Positions 43,374-52,487 of a stretch of 64,000 nucleotides of DNA are shown here, piece after piece. The stretch is taken from contig NZ_CP156674.1 in assembly GCF_039851965.1 (NCBI RefSeq), forward strand, positions 3,658,001 through 3,722,000. The letters are read 5' to 3'. This stretch comes from Pseudalkalibacillus hwajinpoensis (GTDB taxonomy: Bacteria > Bacillota > Bacilli > Bacillales > Guptibacillaceae). The notes beneath the pieces were generated by a model. The model saw nothing but the letters and a program-made list of their open reading frames with translations. It did not search any database and was not told where the DNA came from. Made by a program: the position numbers and the translations under genes. The stretch's first letter is position 1; the number at the start of each line of letters is the position of its first letter.

Positions 43374-45407
43374 GTGAAACCTTTTAAAAAGAAAAGCCAT
43401 GTTCCTTTGAGGCTCAATATATTGTTTTTATCTGTATTCCTGTTGTTCTCAGCGTTAATTCTCAGGTTAGGGGTTATCCAAATCGTTAACGGTGAAGAAT
43501 ATGAACGTGTGTCTGAACAAACAGAAAATGTGACAGCAGAATCAACTGCGCCTAGAGGAAAAATGTATGACCGTTATGGACGGGTACTTGTAGACAATAA
43601 CCCTGAATTCACGCTTACATATATTCGTACGCAAAACACGAAACAAGCTGAGCGTCTCGAGTTAGCAGAGAAACTGGCAGGATATATTGAAAAAGAGACC
43701 GATGATGTGATTGACCGTGATCTTAAAGATTATTGGATTACTGCAAACCCTGAAGAAGCTAAAGCGAAGTTGACTGAGAAAGAATGGGCAGAACTGGAAT
43801 CGAGTGATGCTTATCAGCTTCAAATTAAGCGTATAACAGATGAAGATTTACAAGAAATCAAGGATAACCCTTCAGAACTTGAAGTAGCCGCAATTAAACG
43901 AGCGATGGACAATGGCTATGCGCTTTCTTCTCAAATTATTAAAGTGGGATTAACTAAAGACGAAATCGCGCAAATAAGTGAAAATCTTGGTAACTTACCA
44001 GGAGTGGAAATTCAAGCGGATGCCACAAGAGAATACCCTTATGGAGAAACACTCCAGACAATCTTCGGAAATGTAGGGCAAATTCCACGTGAGGATCTTA
44101 ACTATTATGAGGTAAGAAACTATGAACGAAACGACCAGGTAGGTATTAGCTACCTTGAGAAAGAATACGAAGAATACTTAAAAGGACAAAAAGAAAAGCA
44201 AACGTATGTAACTGATAAGTCGGGAGAACCAGTAGGGGAACCTGAAGTTGTTGAAGGCCAGAGAGGGAATGATCTCGTACTTTCTCTCGATATTGATCTT
44301 CAACAGGAAGTCGAAAAAATTCTTGATGAAGAGTTGAGGGCTGCAAGGCAATACGGTGCCACTCGTGGTTATGTCGTTATGATGGATCCAAATACAGGAG
44401 AGGTCCTTTCGATTGCTGGAAAATCCTATAGCGATGGAAAGTTTATTGATCGCACATTTGGTGTTATCGGGGATTCTTATGCAATGGGTTCTACTGTAAA
44501 GGGAGCCACTGTTTTAACTGGGTATCAGTATGATGTGATTAATCCATATACAACACTTGTCGATGAAGTATTGTATTTCAAAGAAGGACCAAAATCTTCC
44601 TACACTGCAAATGCAATGGGATCAATTAATGATCTTGTTGCTTTACAAAGATCTTCTAACGTATATATGTGGAAAATCGCAATGATGATGGCTGATTACG
44701 ATTATGTACCAAAGCAAAGTAGTAGTTATGATTCAGCTACTTACAGTGAATTTAAAGAATCATTTTCACAATTTGGTTTAGGTGTGAAAACTGGCATCGA
44801 TCTTCCAGGTGAAAGTACTGGTCTAAACGGTGGATCGGATGAATTTAGTAAAATTCTTGACTTTGCAATTGGTCAGTATGATACGTATACGCCTATGCAA
44901 ATGGCTCAATACATGTCTACTATCGCAAATGGGGGATACCGTATTGAACCGAATATTTTAAAAGAAGTGCATGAACCATCTGAACAGGAAGGGTTATCAA
45001 ATACGATCCTATTCCAAAATACACCAGAAGTCTTGAACAAAATAAAGATGAGTGAAGAAGAGGTTCAACAAGTGCAGCAAGGAATGTGGATGGTGATGAA
45101 TACTAAGCAAGGGACTGCAGGAACCGGTTATCCTTATTTCCAGAGCGATGATTACATTGCGGCTGGTAAAACTGGAACGGCACAAATAGGGGATGGTTAT
45201 AATTTGACGCTTGTTGGTTATGCTCCTTTTGATAATCCAGAAGTAGCCTTCTCGGTTGTCATCCCAGAAGTAAATGATTCTAGCTCAGGATACGTAAATA
45301 AAAAGATCGGTGGACGAATCCTAGATGCTTATTTTGATTTAAAAGATGAAGCTAAAAAGCCTGTTGGGGCTGAAGGTGAAGAAACAGTTGAGGAAGATGT
45401 TAATTAA
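43374..45407 (+). CDS. pbpA: Class B penicillin-binding protein (PBP2-type transpeptidase)
   Basis: Cross-links peptidoglycan during growth; in B. subtilis PbpA supports cell elongation and spore outgrowth. The 677-residue protein has one N-terminal anchor (about 15-37), a dimerisation domain with APRGKMYDRYG near 60, and a transpeptidase domain with the active-site serine in GSTVKGA near 375, SSN near 425 and KTGTAQ near 600. GTG 43374 is taken as the start (AAGGAAG upstream). An acidic tail ends the protein. Confidence 0.93.
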   Translation: MKPFKKKSHVPLRLNILFLSVFLLFSALILRLGVIQIVNGEEYERVSEQTENVTAESTAPRGKMYDRYGRVLVDNNPEFTLTYIRTQNTKQAERLELAEKLAGYIEKETDDVIDRDLKDYWITANPEEAKAKLTEKEWAELESSDAYQLQIKRITDEDLQEIKDNPSELEVAAIKRAMDNGYALSSQIIKVGLTKDEIAQISENLGNLPGVEIQADATREYPYGETLQTIFGNVGQIPREDLNYYEVRNYERNDQVGISYLEKEYEEYLKGQKEKQTYVTDKSGEPVGEPEVVEGQRGNDLVLSLDIDLQQEVEKILDEELRAARQYGATRGYVVMMDPNTGEVLSIAGKSYSDGKFIDRTFGVIGDSYAMGSTVKGATVLTGYQYDVINPYTTLVDEVLYFKEGPKSSYTANAMGSINDLVALQRSSNVYMWKIAMMMADYDYVPKQSSSYDSATYSEFKESFSQFGLGVKTGIDLPGESTGLNGGSDEFSKILDFAIGQYDTYTPMQMAQYMSTIANGGYRIEPNILKEVHEPSEQEGLSNTILFQNTPEVLNKIKMSEEEVQQVQQGMWMVMNTKQGTAGTGYPYFQSDDYIAAGKTGTAQIGDGYNLTLVGYAPFDNPEVAFSVVIPEVNDSSSGYVNKKIGGRILDAYFDLKDEAKKPVGAEGEETVEEDVN

Positions 45408-45431
45408 AGCCGCTGAAAAGCGGTTTTTTTT
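45406..45431 (+). terminator. Terminator of pbpA
   Basis: Stem 45406-45414 with 45419-45427 (one G-T pair), loop GAAA, then T8. The pbpA stop lies at its edge. Confidence 0.88.
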
Positions 45432-45550
45432 ATGGAATAAGGATATATTAAGGTGAGAAACAGCAATGATTTTTACAGTTATGGATCGAATATCCAGAAA
45501 AATCACTAATGTTCTCCAAAAAAAAACGGAATAAAACGTTTTTCGACACA

Positions 45551-45589
45551 TTTACAATATCTTTACATTCGGTTTATATGTAATTAACA
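45551..45589 (+). promoter_or_regulatory. PhoP box: four repeats at 11-bp spacing
   Basis: TTTACA at 45551, TTTACA at 45562, TTTATA at 45573 and TTAACA at 45584, each exactly 11 bases apart, match the TT(A/T)ACA half-sites bound by PhoP-P. A -10 candidate TATTGT lies at 45608-45613, with the last repeat in the -35 position. Phosphate-starvation induction of pst is therefore expected. Confidence 0.9.
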
Positions 45590-45686
45590 TCCGGTCTGTA
45601 TTCTAAGTATTGTGATCGAGAGGCCAGTACAACAAACACACTGGTGAGTCACAAGTACATCAAACATCCATTTAGGGGGAAATTTA

Positions 45687-46637
45687 ATGAAGTTCAAAGG
45701 CATTATGCTCATGGTAGTTATGTCGATGGTAATGATTTTCACGGCAGCTTGCGGAAATAACTCTGGAAACAACGGCGGAGAAGCTTCAGGAGAAGTATCT
45801 GGCGAAGTACTAATGGACGGATCTTCGACAGTATTCCCAATTATGGAAGCTGTCGCTGAAGAATATGCTGCAGTACAACCTGACGTTAAAGTAAGTGTTG
45901 GTGTATCTGGTTCCGGTGGTGGATTCGAGAAATTTGCAGCAGGCGAGACAGATATGAGTAACGCTTCTCGTCCAATTAAAGAAGAAGAAAAGGCAGCACT
46001 TGAAGAAGCTGGAATTGAGTTTACTGAATTCGAAGTTGCTAAGGACGGTCTTTCAATCGTAGTTAACTCTGAAAATGACTGGGTAGATCAGCTTACTATT
46101 GATGACCTTAAGAAAATCTGGTTAGGCGAAGCGACTATGTGGAGCGACGTTAACCCTGAATGGCCTGAAGAAGAAATCAAACTTTTCAGCCCTGGTACTG
46201 ACTCTGGTACGTACGATTACTTCAATGAAGTAGTACTGGAAGATGAGCAAATGGTGAAAGAAGCAACACTTTCTGAAGATGATAACGTACTTGTAAGTGG
46301 TGTAACTGGTTCTAAGAACGGAATGGCATTCTTTGGTTATGCATACTACCTTGAGAACAAAGATAGCCTTAATGTAGTACCAATTGTAAATGGTGAAGGT
46401 GAAGCTGTTGAGCCGACTCCTGAAACAATTCAAGATGGATCTTATGAGCCACTTTCACGTCCACTATTCACTTATGTGAAGCACTCTGCAGTTAAAGACA
46501 ATCCTGCTGTATATGACTTCGCTAAGTATACACTTGAAAATGCTGGTGAAATGGCTGAAGCTGTTGGTTATGTAGCACTTCCAGAAGAGAAGTATACAGA
46601 AGCTAAGGAAAAGCTTAATGAAATTGCTGGTAAGTAA
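45687..46637 (+). CDS. pstS: Phosphate ABC transporter, substrate-binding lipoprotein
   Basis: Captures phosphate outside the membrane for the Pst importer. The 316-residue protein has a lipoprotein signal (TAAC, lipidated Cys at 22), a Gly/Asn/Ser linker and a periplasmic-binding fold with phosphate loops DGSSTVFP near 43, SGSGGGFEKF near 76 and NASRPIKEEE near 93, and SPGTDSGTYDYF near 170. TAGGGGG precedes the ATG. First gene after the PhoP box; a hairpin follows. Confidence 0.95.
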   Translation: MKFKGIMLMVVMSMVMIFTAACGNNSGNNGGEASGEVSGEVLMDGSSTVFPIMEAVAEEYAAVQPDVKVSVGVSGSGGGFEKFAAGETDMSNASRPIKEEEKAALEEAGIEFTEFEVAKDGLSIVVNSENDWVDQLTIDDLKKIWLGEATMWSDVNPEWPEEEIKLFSPGTDSGTYDYFNEVVLEDEQMVKEATLSEDDNVLVSGVTGSKNGMAFFGYAYYLENKDSLNVVPIVNGEGEAVEPTPETIQDGSYEPLSRPLFTYVKHSAVKDNPAVYDFAKYTLENAGEMAEAVGYVALPEEKYTEAKEKLNEIAGK

Positions 46638-46657
46638 TACTAAATAGAAACAGATTG

Positions 46658-46690
46658 GTGAGGAGTTAAGGCTCCTCACTTTATCCTGTT
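46658..46690 (+). terminator. Intra-operon hairpin between pstS and pstC
   Basis: Perfect 8-bp stem GTGAGGAG/CTCCTCAC (46658-46665 with 46672-46679) with a short T-rich tail. Likely a partial terminator or 3' stabiliser that yields more PstS than permease. Confidence 0.65.
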
Positions 46691-46717
46691 TTGCTCTTTT
46701 GTGAGGGGGAGTAATAA

Positions 46718-47650
46718 ATGCAAGGATCAGTTCGTCAAATGATTAAAGATAAAAAAGAGAAAAATCAATCACGTATGAAATTTATGGAGAAGCTTGTACC
46801 GGGGTTGTTGCTTTTGTGCGCAATAATTTCTGTACTTACGACGCTTGGAATTGTTTTTACATTGATTGTAGAAACGATTACCTTCTTTAATCGGGTATCG
46901 ATTATTGAGTTCTTTACAAACAAAGATTGGTATCCGTTTTTTGGAGACAACCCGGATTATGGAATCTGGCCACTGATTTCTGGGACACTAATGATTACCG
47001 GCATTGCCATGCTCGTTGCCATCCCATTGGGATTAGCAGCAGCCATTTATTTGAGTGAATACGCAAGTGATAGCGTAAGAAGAATCATTAAGCCGATTCT
47101 GGAAGTATTAGCAGGTATTCCTACGATTGTGTATGGTTTCTTTGCTTTAACTTTTGTTACACCTGTTCTACAAAATGTTATTCCGAGTCTTCCGATTTTC
47201 AACGCATTGAGCCCCGGTATCGTTGTAGGAATTATGATTATTCCTATGATTGCATCTCTCTCAGAGGACGCGATGAGTTCTGTACCGAATGCTATTCGGG
47301 AAGGAGCACTCGGACTTGGCGCTACACGATTTGAGGTTGCTGTGAAAGTTGTTCTACCAGCTGCATTATCAGGAATTATTGCTTCATTTGTGCTTGCGAT
47401 TTCAAGAGCAATCGGTGAAACAATGATCGTAACAGTAGCAGGTGGAGCAACACCAAAACTTACGCTAGATGTAACGGAGTCGATCCAGACAATGACTTCT
47501 TATATTGTGCAGGTAAGCCTTGGTGACGCAGGATTTGGAACGACAATATACTACAGTATTTATGCTGTTGGTATGACTTTGTTCCTATTTACTCTAATCA
47601 TGAATCTTATCGCTCAATATATTTCTCGTAGATTCAGGGAGGAATACTAA
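46718..47650 (+). CDS. pstC: Phosphate ABC transporter, permease PstC
   Basis: One half of the membrane channel for phosphate. The 310-residue protein has six membrane segments after a basic N-terminus, with the permease loop EGALGLGATRFEVAVKVVLPAALSGI near residue 190 that contacts PstB. GAGGGGGAG precedes the ATG. Its stop and the pstA start overlap by one base (TAATG at 47648-47652), so the two subunits are coupled. Confidence 0.95.
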   Translation: MQGSVRQMIKDKKEKNQSRMKFMEKLVPGLLLLCAIISVLTTLGIVFTLIVETITFFNRVSIIEFFTNKDWYPFFGDNPDYGIWPLISGTLMITGIAMLVAIPLGLAAAIYLSEYASDSVRRIIKPILEVLAGIPTIVYGFFALTFVTPVLQNVIPSLPIFNALSPGIVVGIMIIPMIASLSEDAMSSVPNAIREGALGLGATRFEVAVKVVLPAALSGIIASFVLAISRAIGETMIVTVAGGATPKLTLDVTESIQTMTSYIVQVSLGDAGFGTTIYYSIYAVGMTLFLFTLIMNLIAQYISRRFREEY

Positions 47651-48528
47651 TGCAATTAGTAGATCAAGCAAAAGTTAAAAGTAAAATGCAAACCAGATTA
47701 GCGCAAAATAAGATTCTTAAAGGGGTCTTCTTTGGTGCAACAATGCTAGCACTCGTTGTGCTTGTTATCTTGTTATATCGGATATTCACTCAAGGAATTG
47801 GTTACTTAGATATTGAGTTCTTTCAAAATTTTGCATCTCGATTCCCTGAAAAAGCAGGAATCAAAGCAGCATTTTTCGGTACTTTATGGATGATGGCAGT
47901 TATTGCTCCGGTGGCACTTACACTTGGAGTTGGAACCGCGATTTACCTTGAAGAATATGCAAAGAAAAATAAGTTGACAACGTTTATTCAAATTAATATC
48001 TCGAATCTTGCAGGCGTACCGTCTATCGTATTCGGCTTACTAGGACTAACTGTGTTCGTTCGTATGTTGGAGATGGGGCGAAGTGTTCTAGCGGGTGGTT
48101 TGACGATGAGCTTATTAATTTTGCCTATTATCGTCGTTGCTGCTCAGGAAGCCGTACGTTCCGTTCCAAAAGAGCTTCGAGAGGCTTCTTATGCGATGGG
48201 GGCTACTAAATGGCAAACAATCAAAAAGGTTGTATTACCAGCAGCAATTCCTGGAATCTTAACAGGAGGCATCCTTGCTCTATCACGTGCGATCGGTGAA
48301 ACAGCACCACTACTTATGATTGGTGCATTAACGTTTGTTGCATACTTGCCTGAGAATTTCTTGTCCGGCTTTACCGTTATGCCGATTCAGATTTTCAACT
48401 GGACCAGTCGTCCACAGACGGATTTCCACGATGTAGCAGCAGCTGGAATTATCGTCTTGCTTGCAATGCTACTTATTATGAATTCAATTGCAGTGTTAAT
48501 TCGAAATAAATTTTCAAAGAGACTATAG
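47650..48528 (+). CDS. pstA: Phosphate ABC transporter, permease PstA
   Basis: Second membrane subunit. The 292 residues contain six hydrophobic segments and the coupling loop REASYAMGATKWQTIKKVVLPAAIPGI near residue 180. The N-terminal 30 residues are basic and cytoplasmic. It overlaps pstC by one base, with GGAGGAA inside the pstC end as ribosome site, and is followed 42 bases later by pstB. Confidence 0.95.
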   Translation: MQLVDQAKVKSKMQTRLAQNKILKGVFFGATMLALVVLVILLYRIFTQGIGYLDIEFFQNFASRFPEKAGIKAAFFGTLWMMAVIAPVALTLGVGTAIYLEEYAKKNKLTTFIQINISNLAGVPSIVFGLLGLTVFVRMLEMGRSVLAGGLTMSLLILPIIVVAAQEAVRSVPKELREASYAMGATKWQTIKKVVLPAAIPGILTGGILALSRAIGETAPLLMIGALTFVAYLPENFLSGFTVMPIQIFNWTSRPQTDFHDVAAAGIIVLLAMLLIMNSIAVLIRNKFSKRL

Positions 48529-48570
48529 GAACAGTATCGCTCTCATCAATGTGAAAAGGGGAATTTGATA

Positions 48571-49392
48571 ATGAAAACAATCATGGATGAAAAGAAAATA
48601 GTTAAAACTCCGCGAGCAGAAGAACAGCCAAAAGAAGAGAAATCTGTTTATAGCATACAGAATTTCAATCTTTGGTATGGTAAAGATCAAGCGCTGAAAG
48701 ATATTAAATTTGAGATTCCTGAGAAGCAGGTTACAGCAATCATTGGTCCGTCTGGTTGTGGAAAGTCAACGTTTATTAAAGCACTTAACCGCATGGTTGA
48801 AATGGTGCCGATTGTGAAAATGTCCGGTGATATCAACTATCGTGGGAAGAATATTTTCGAAAACAAATACAAAGTAGAAGATCTTCGCACGAAGGTTGGT
48901 ATGGTCTTTCAAAAGCCAAACCCTTTCCCGAAATCTATTTATGAAAATGTTGTTTATGGGCCGAAGATTCATGGAATTAAGAATAAGAAAGTTCTTGATG
49001 AAATTGTAGAAAAAAGCCTGAAAGGGGCTGCAATCTGGGAAGAGGTAAAGGATCGTTTAAACGAAAATGCATATGGACTATCAGGTGGTCAGCAACAGCG
49101 ACTATGTATTGCTCGATGCCTTGCGATCGAACCAGATGTTATTCTAATGGATGAGCCTACTTCAGCTCTTGACCCAATTTCAACGCTTAAGGTAGAGGAG
49201 CTTGTGCAGGAACTCAAAAAAGACTTCAGTATTATTATCGTTACTCACAATATGCAACAGGCCGCTCGTATCTCTGATAAAACTGCGTTTTTCTTAAATG
49301 GTGAAGTAATTGAGTTCTCTGATACGAATCAGTTGTTCTCAAATCCATCTGATAAGCGTACAGAGGACTATATTACAGGCCGTTTCGGTTAA
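48571..49392 (+). CDS. pstB: Phosphate ABC transporter, ATP-binding protein
   Basis: Drives phosphate import. The 273-residue ABC protein has Walker A GPSGCGKST (about residues 61-69), the PstB-typical Q-loop FQKPNPFPKS near 112, signature LSGGQQQR near 171 and Walker B VILMDEPTSALDP near 190, with the H-loop THNMQQA. ATG 48571 is preferred over TTG 48565 because of AAAAGGGGAA seven bases before it. Only one pstB is present, whereas B. subtilis has two. Confidence 0.96.
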   Translation: MKTIMDEKKIVKTPRAEEQPKEEKSVYSIQNFNLWYGKDQALKDIKFEIPEKQVTAIIGPSGCGKSTFIKALNRMVEMVPIVKMSGDINYRGKNIFENKYKVEDLRTKVGMVFQKPNPFPKSIYENVVYGPKIHGIKNKKVLDEIVEKSLKGAAIWEEVKDRLNENAYGLSGGQQQRLCIARCLAIEPDVILMDEPTSALDPISTLKVEELVQELKKDFSIIIVTHNMQQAARISDKTAFFLNGEVIEFSDTNQLFSNPSDKRTEDYITGRFG

Positions 49393-49413
49393 TTATTTCG
49401 GGGGTGAGCAATC

Positions 49414-50073
49414 ATGGTGGTAAGAGGAAATTTTCAGGAACAATTAGATGAAATTAAGGCACAGCTATTAGAACTTGGCTCTCTAGCACAAATTGCAGTA
49501 GATGATGCAATTACAGCATTAAAAAATCAGGATGTTGATAAAGCTCTAGAAATTATTGATAATGATTATAAGATCAATCGCCTTGAAGAAGAGATTAATG
49601 AAAGAGCGATCTGGCTTATTGCTAAGGAACAGCCTGTCGCGACAGATTTAAGACGATTAATTTCAGCTTTAAAAATCACGACTGATGTTGAGCGAGTTGG
49701 TGATCTAGCAGTGAATATTGCTAAATCGATCATTCGTATCGGTGACAAACCATTCGTAAAACCGATTGAAGAAATTCCTGCACTGGCTCAAAAAGCGAAT
49801 AACATGCTAAGAGAAGTACTGGCTTCATTCTACGAGGAAGATGTTAATCGATCCATTGCAGTTGCCGACGCTGATGACGAAATTGATAGTATGTACGGTC
49901 GTCTTGTAAAAGAATTGCTTGAACTAATGACAGAGCATCCGGAAAGCATTAGTCAAATTCAGCAGCTTTCCTTTATCTGCCGTTATATTGAGCGAATTGG
50001 TGATCACTGTACGAACATTTCAGAGAGCGTCATCTACGTTGTTAAAGGAAAACGTTACGATTTAAATGCGTAA
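49414..50073 (+). CDS. phoU: Phosphate signalling protein PhoU
   Basis: Cytoplasmic regulator linking Pst transport to phosphate signalling. The 219 residues form two three-helix repeats, each with the E/D-x-x-x-D metal motif region: TDVERVGDLAVNI near 90 and RYIERIGDHCTNI near 193. GGGGGTGAG precedes the ATG. It is the last gene of the pst operon and ends at a strong terminator. B. subtilis lacks phoU in its pst operon, so this arrangement is nearer to other Bacillaceae. Confidence 0.95.
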   Translation: MVVRGNFQEQLDEIKAQLLELGSLAQIAVDDAITALKNQDVDKALEIIDNDYKINRLEEEINERAIWLIAKEQPVATDLRRLISALKITTDVERVGDLAVNIAKSIIRIGDKPFVKPIEEIPALAQKANNMLREVLASFYEEDVNRSIAVADADDEIDSMYGRLVKELLELMTEHPESISQIQQLSFICRYIERIGDHCTNISESVIYVVKGKRYDLNA

Positions 50074-50081
50074 ATAAAAGG

Positions 50082-50110
50082 AAACCACATCCAATTTGGA
50101 TGTGGTTTTT
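50082..50110 (+). terminator. Terminator of the pst-phoU operon
   Basis: Perfect 11-bp stem (50082-50092 with 50098-50108), loop AATTT, T5 tail. Confidence 0.92.
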
Positions 50111-50197
50111 GTTTGATTTCCTGAATAGATAGTCTTGAGTAATGACCTGTCCATTTCTGCAATAGACTAAGGTAGGAGATGGATAGGAGGGAACAAG

Positions 50198-52183
50198 ATG
50201 CCGAGACACTTAGTGATAGGGAACGGGCAGTTATTAATTAACATGGATCAATTTTTACAAATACGGGATATTTATTACCCGTATGTTGGACAACAGAACC
50301 ACGTACAGGGACATGCGAATCGAATTGGCGTTTGGGTGGATGGAAAGTTCTCCTGGCTGCATTCGTCTGAATGGGATATTACACCGAATTACGATCAGGA
50401 TACGCTTGTAACTTATAGCACAGCTTATCATTCCCACTTAGGGATCAAACTCGTTTTTGAAGAAGGTGTGCACCAGCGAGAGATGCTGATGATTCGTAAA
50501 ATTACGATTCATAATTTAGAAGAACAGAAACGAGAAGTGAGATTGTTTTTCCATCAGGATTTAAATATTTACGAAACTGAGGTTGGGGACACGGCTTATT
50601 ATTGTCCAGATACAAAGTCAATCATTCATTATAAGCGGTATCGTTATTTTTTATTTAATGGGGAAATGGATGGGACGGGAATTAAGCAGTACACGACAGG
50701 AGTCAAACGATTTCAAGCAGCTGAAGGAACGTGGCGTGATGCAGAGGATGGTCATTTACATGAAAATCCAATTGCTCAAGGGTCGGTTGATAGTACCTTT
50801 TCTCTTGAAACAACGCTAGAAGCAACTAGTAAAAAGACAGCTTATTACTGGTTGACGGTGGGAAGAACAAAAGAAGAAGTAAGCAGCATCCACGAGTACG
50901 TAAGTGAAATTGGCACATTACTAACAGTTGAAAAAATCAGAATGTACTGGAATCGATGGGTTAACAAGTCAGTTTTGCCTGAATCGGATTTAAGTCCAGA
51001 ACTTCTTTCCTTATACAAGCGGAGTCTATTAATTGTTCGTACGCAAACGAATCAAAATGGTACCATCATTGCAGCTAATGATTCAGATATTCTTCATTAC
51101 AATCGCGATCATTATAGCTACATGTGGCCAAGAGATGGTGCACTAATTGCATCAGCTATGTCAAAAGCAGGTTATCATGGCATGGTTGCGAATTTCTATC
51201 GTTGCTGTGCGGAACTACTATCTAAAGAAGGGTATTTACATCATAAATATAATCCGGATGGTTCGATTGGATCAAGCTGGCATCCATATATTGATAGGAT
51301 GAAACGGTCGCAGCTACCGATTCAAGAAGACGAAACTGCCCTTGTATTATGGGCATTCTGGGAGCACTACCAATCAACAGGAGATATTGAGTTTGCCCAG
51401 ACTCTGTATAAATTCCTTGTACGACCAGCGGCTAAATTCTTACTGCAATTTATGGATGAGGATCTCAATTTGCCTTTACCTTCTTATGATCTGTGGGAAG
51501 AGCGATTTGGAATATTTAGCTTTACAGCTTCTGCTGTATATGGAGGTCTAATGGCAGCTCATTCATTTGCACGGCTGTTTGGTGAAGATGATCGCGCAGA
51601 TACGTATTATGAAGGAGCAGAGCGCATTAAAAAGGGGATCGAGACACACTTGTATGATCATGATCGCTCGTGCTTTATTAGAGGGTTATATACCAATTCA
51701 GATACTGGTGAAGTTACGAAGGACTATACGATCGAAAGCAGCGTCTTTGGTTTGTTTGCTTTCGGAGTTTTTCCTGCAAATGACCCACGAATTATCCGTA
51801 CAATGGAAGGAATTGAAAAACGGCTGACTGTTAAAACGAGTATTGGTGGTGTTGCTCGTTACGTGAGTGATTACTATTTCCAACAGTCACAGAACGTTGA
51901 AGAAGTGCCAGGGAATCCGTGGGTAATATGTACACTATGGATTGCTAAGTGGAAAATTGCTCTAGCAGAAACGGTTGAGGAATTGGACCTGGCGAAAAGT
52001 CAGCTTGAATGGGTGTGTAAACAGGCACTTTCAAGTGGAATATTGCCAGAGCAGGTTCATCCTTATTCAGGTAAACCTCTATCAGTCGCGCCCCTTACGT
52101 GGTCACATGCTACGTACGTGGATGTTGTAAAAGATTATCTAGAGAAATATGAAGCTCTTTCATTAAGAAGAAAAACAACTTGA
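50198..52183 (+). CDS. Glycoside hydrolase family 15 protein (glucoamylase/trehalase-like)
   Basis: Likely cytoplasmic, with no signal peptide. The 661-residue protein has an N-terminal beta-sandwich domain (about 1-260: VIGNGQLLINMDQFLQIRDI, IRKITIHNLEEQKREVRL) and a C-terminal (alpha/alpha)6 barrel: YSYMWPRDGALIASAM near 305, EDETALVLWAFW near 377, PLPSYDLWEERFGIF near 428 with the putative acid glutamate, and LPEQVHPYSG near 617 for the base. These are GH15 hallmarks; the substrate (maltodextrin, isomaltose or trehalose) is not resolved. It stands alone between the pst terminator and rpmG. The rpmG promoter overlaps its stop. Confidence 0.85.
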   Translation: MPRHLVIGNGQLLINMDQFLQIRDIYYPYVGQQNHVQGHANRIGVWVDGKFSWLHSSEWDITPNYDQDTLVTYSTAYHSHLGIKLVFEEGVHQREMLMIRKITIHNLEEQKREVRLFFHQDLNIYETEVGDTAYYCPDTKSIIHYKRYRYFLFNGEMDGTGIKQYTTGVKRFQAAEGTWRDAEDGHLHENPIAQGSVDSTFSLETTLEATSKKTAYYWLTVGRTKEEVSSIHEYVSEIGTLLTVEKIRMYWNRWVNKSVLPESDLSPELLSLYKRSLLIVRTQTNQNGTIIAANDSDILHYNRDHYSYMWPRDGALIASAMSKAGYHGMVANFYRCCAELLSKEGYLHHKYNPDGSIGSSWHPYIDRMKRSQLPIQEDETALVLWAFWEHYQSTGDIEFAQTLYKFLVRPAAKFLLQFMDEDLNLPLPSYDLWEERFGIFSFTASAVYGGLMAAHSFARLFGEDDRADTYYEGAERIKKGIETHLYDHDRSCFIRGLYTNSDTGEVTKDYTIESSVFGLFAFGVFPANDPRIIRTMEGIEKRLTVKTSIGGVARYVSDYYFQQSQNVEEVPGNPWVICTLWIAKWKIALAETVEELDLAKSQLEWVCKQALSSGILPEQVHPYSGKPLSVAPLTWSHATYVDVVKDYLEKYEALSLRRKTT

Positions 52184-52208
52184 TTGAACGCGATATGTTT
52201 GTTATCAT
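52180..52208 (+). promoter_or_regulatory. Promoter of rpmG
   Basis: TTGATT (52180-52185, overlapping the previous stop codon), 17-bp spacer, TATCAT (52203-52208). No Zur-box-like sequence is visible. Confidence 0.65.
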
Positions 52209-52259
52209 AATGAAGTATGTTGTTAAATGAACAGTTTGATAGGATTTGGAGGGATATTC

Positions 52260-52409
52260 ATGCGCGTACAAATTACATTGGCTTGCACTGAAACAGGCGA
52301 TCGTAACTACATCACAACGAAGAACAAACGTACTAACCCTGATCGTCTTGAACTTAAAAAATACAGCCCAAGACTCAAAAAGCAGACGTTACATCGCGAA
52401 ACAAAGTAA
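52260..52409 (+). CDS. rpmG: Ribosomal protein L33, cysteine-poor type
   Basis: Large-subunit ribosomal protein, 49 residues. Body matches L33 (RVQITLACTETGDRNY, KNKRTNPDRLELKKY, TLHRETK). Only one of the four zinc-ribbon cysteines is left: the first pair reads C-T-E-T and the second is replaced by S-P-R-L, so it should not bind zinc (the C-minus form). TTGGAGGGA precedes ATG 52260. B. subtilis has an rpmG paralog at the equivalent locus. Confidence 0.94.
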   Translation: MRVQITLACTETGDRNYITTKNKRTNPDRLELKKYSPRLKKQTLHRETK

Positions 52410-52438
52410 GCAGTAGGTTATCCTACTGCTTTTTTATT
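52408..52438 (+). terminator. Terminator of rpmG
   Basis: Perfect 10-bp stem (52408-52417 with 52422-52431), TTAT loop, then T-run. It overlaps the rpmG stop. Confidence 0.92.
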
Positions 52439-52487
52439 TGCTTATTTTCCCTTACACTAATAGAAGAGTGAATTAGGAGGAATGGTC

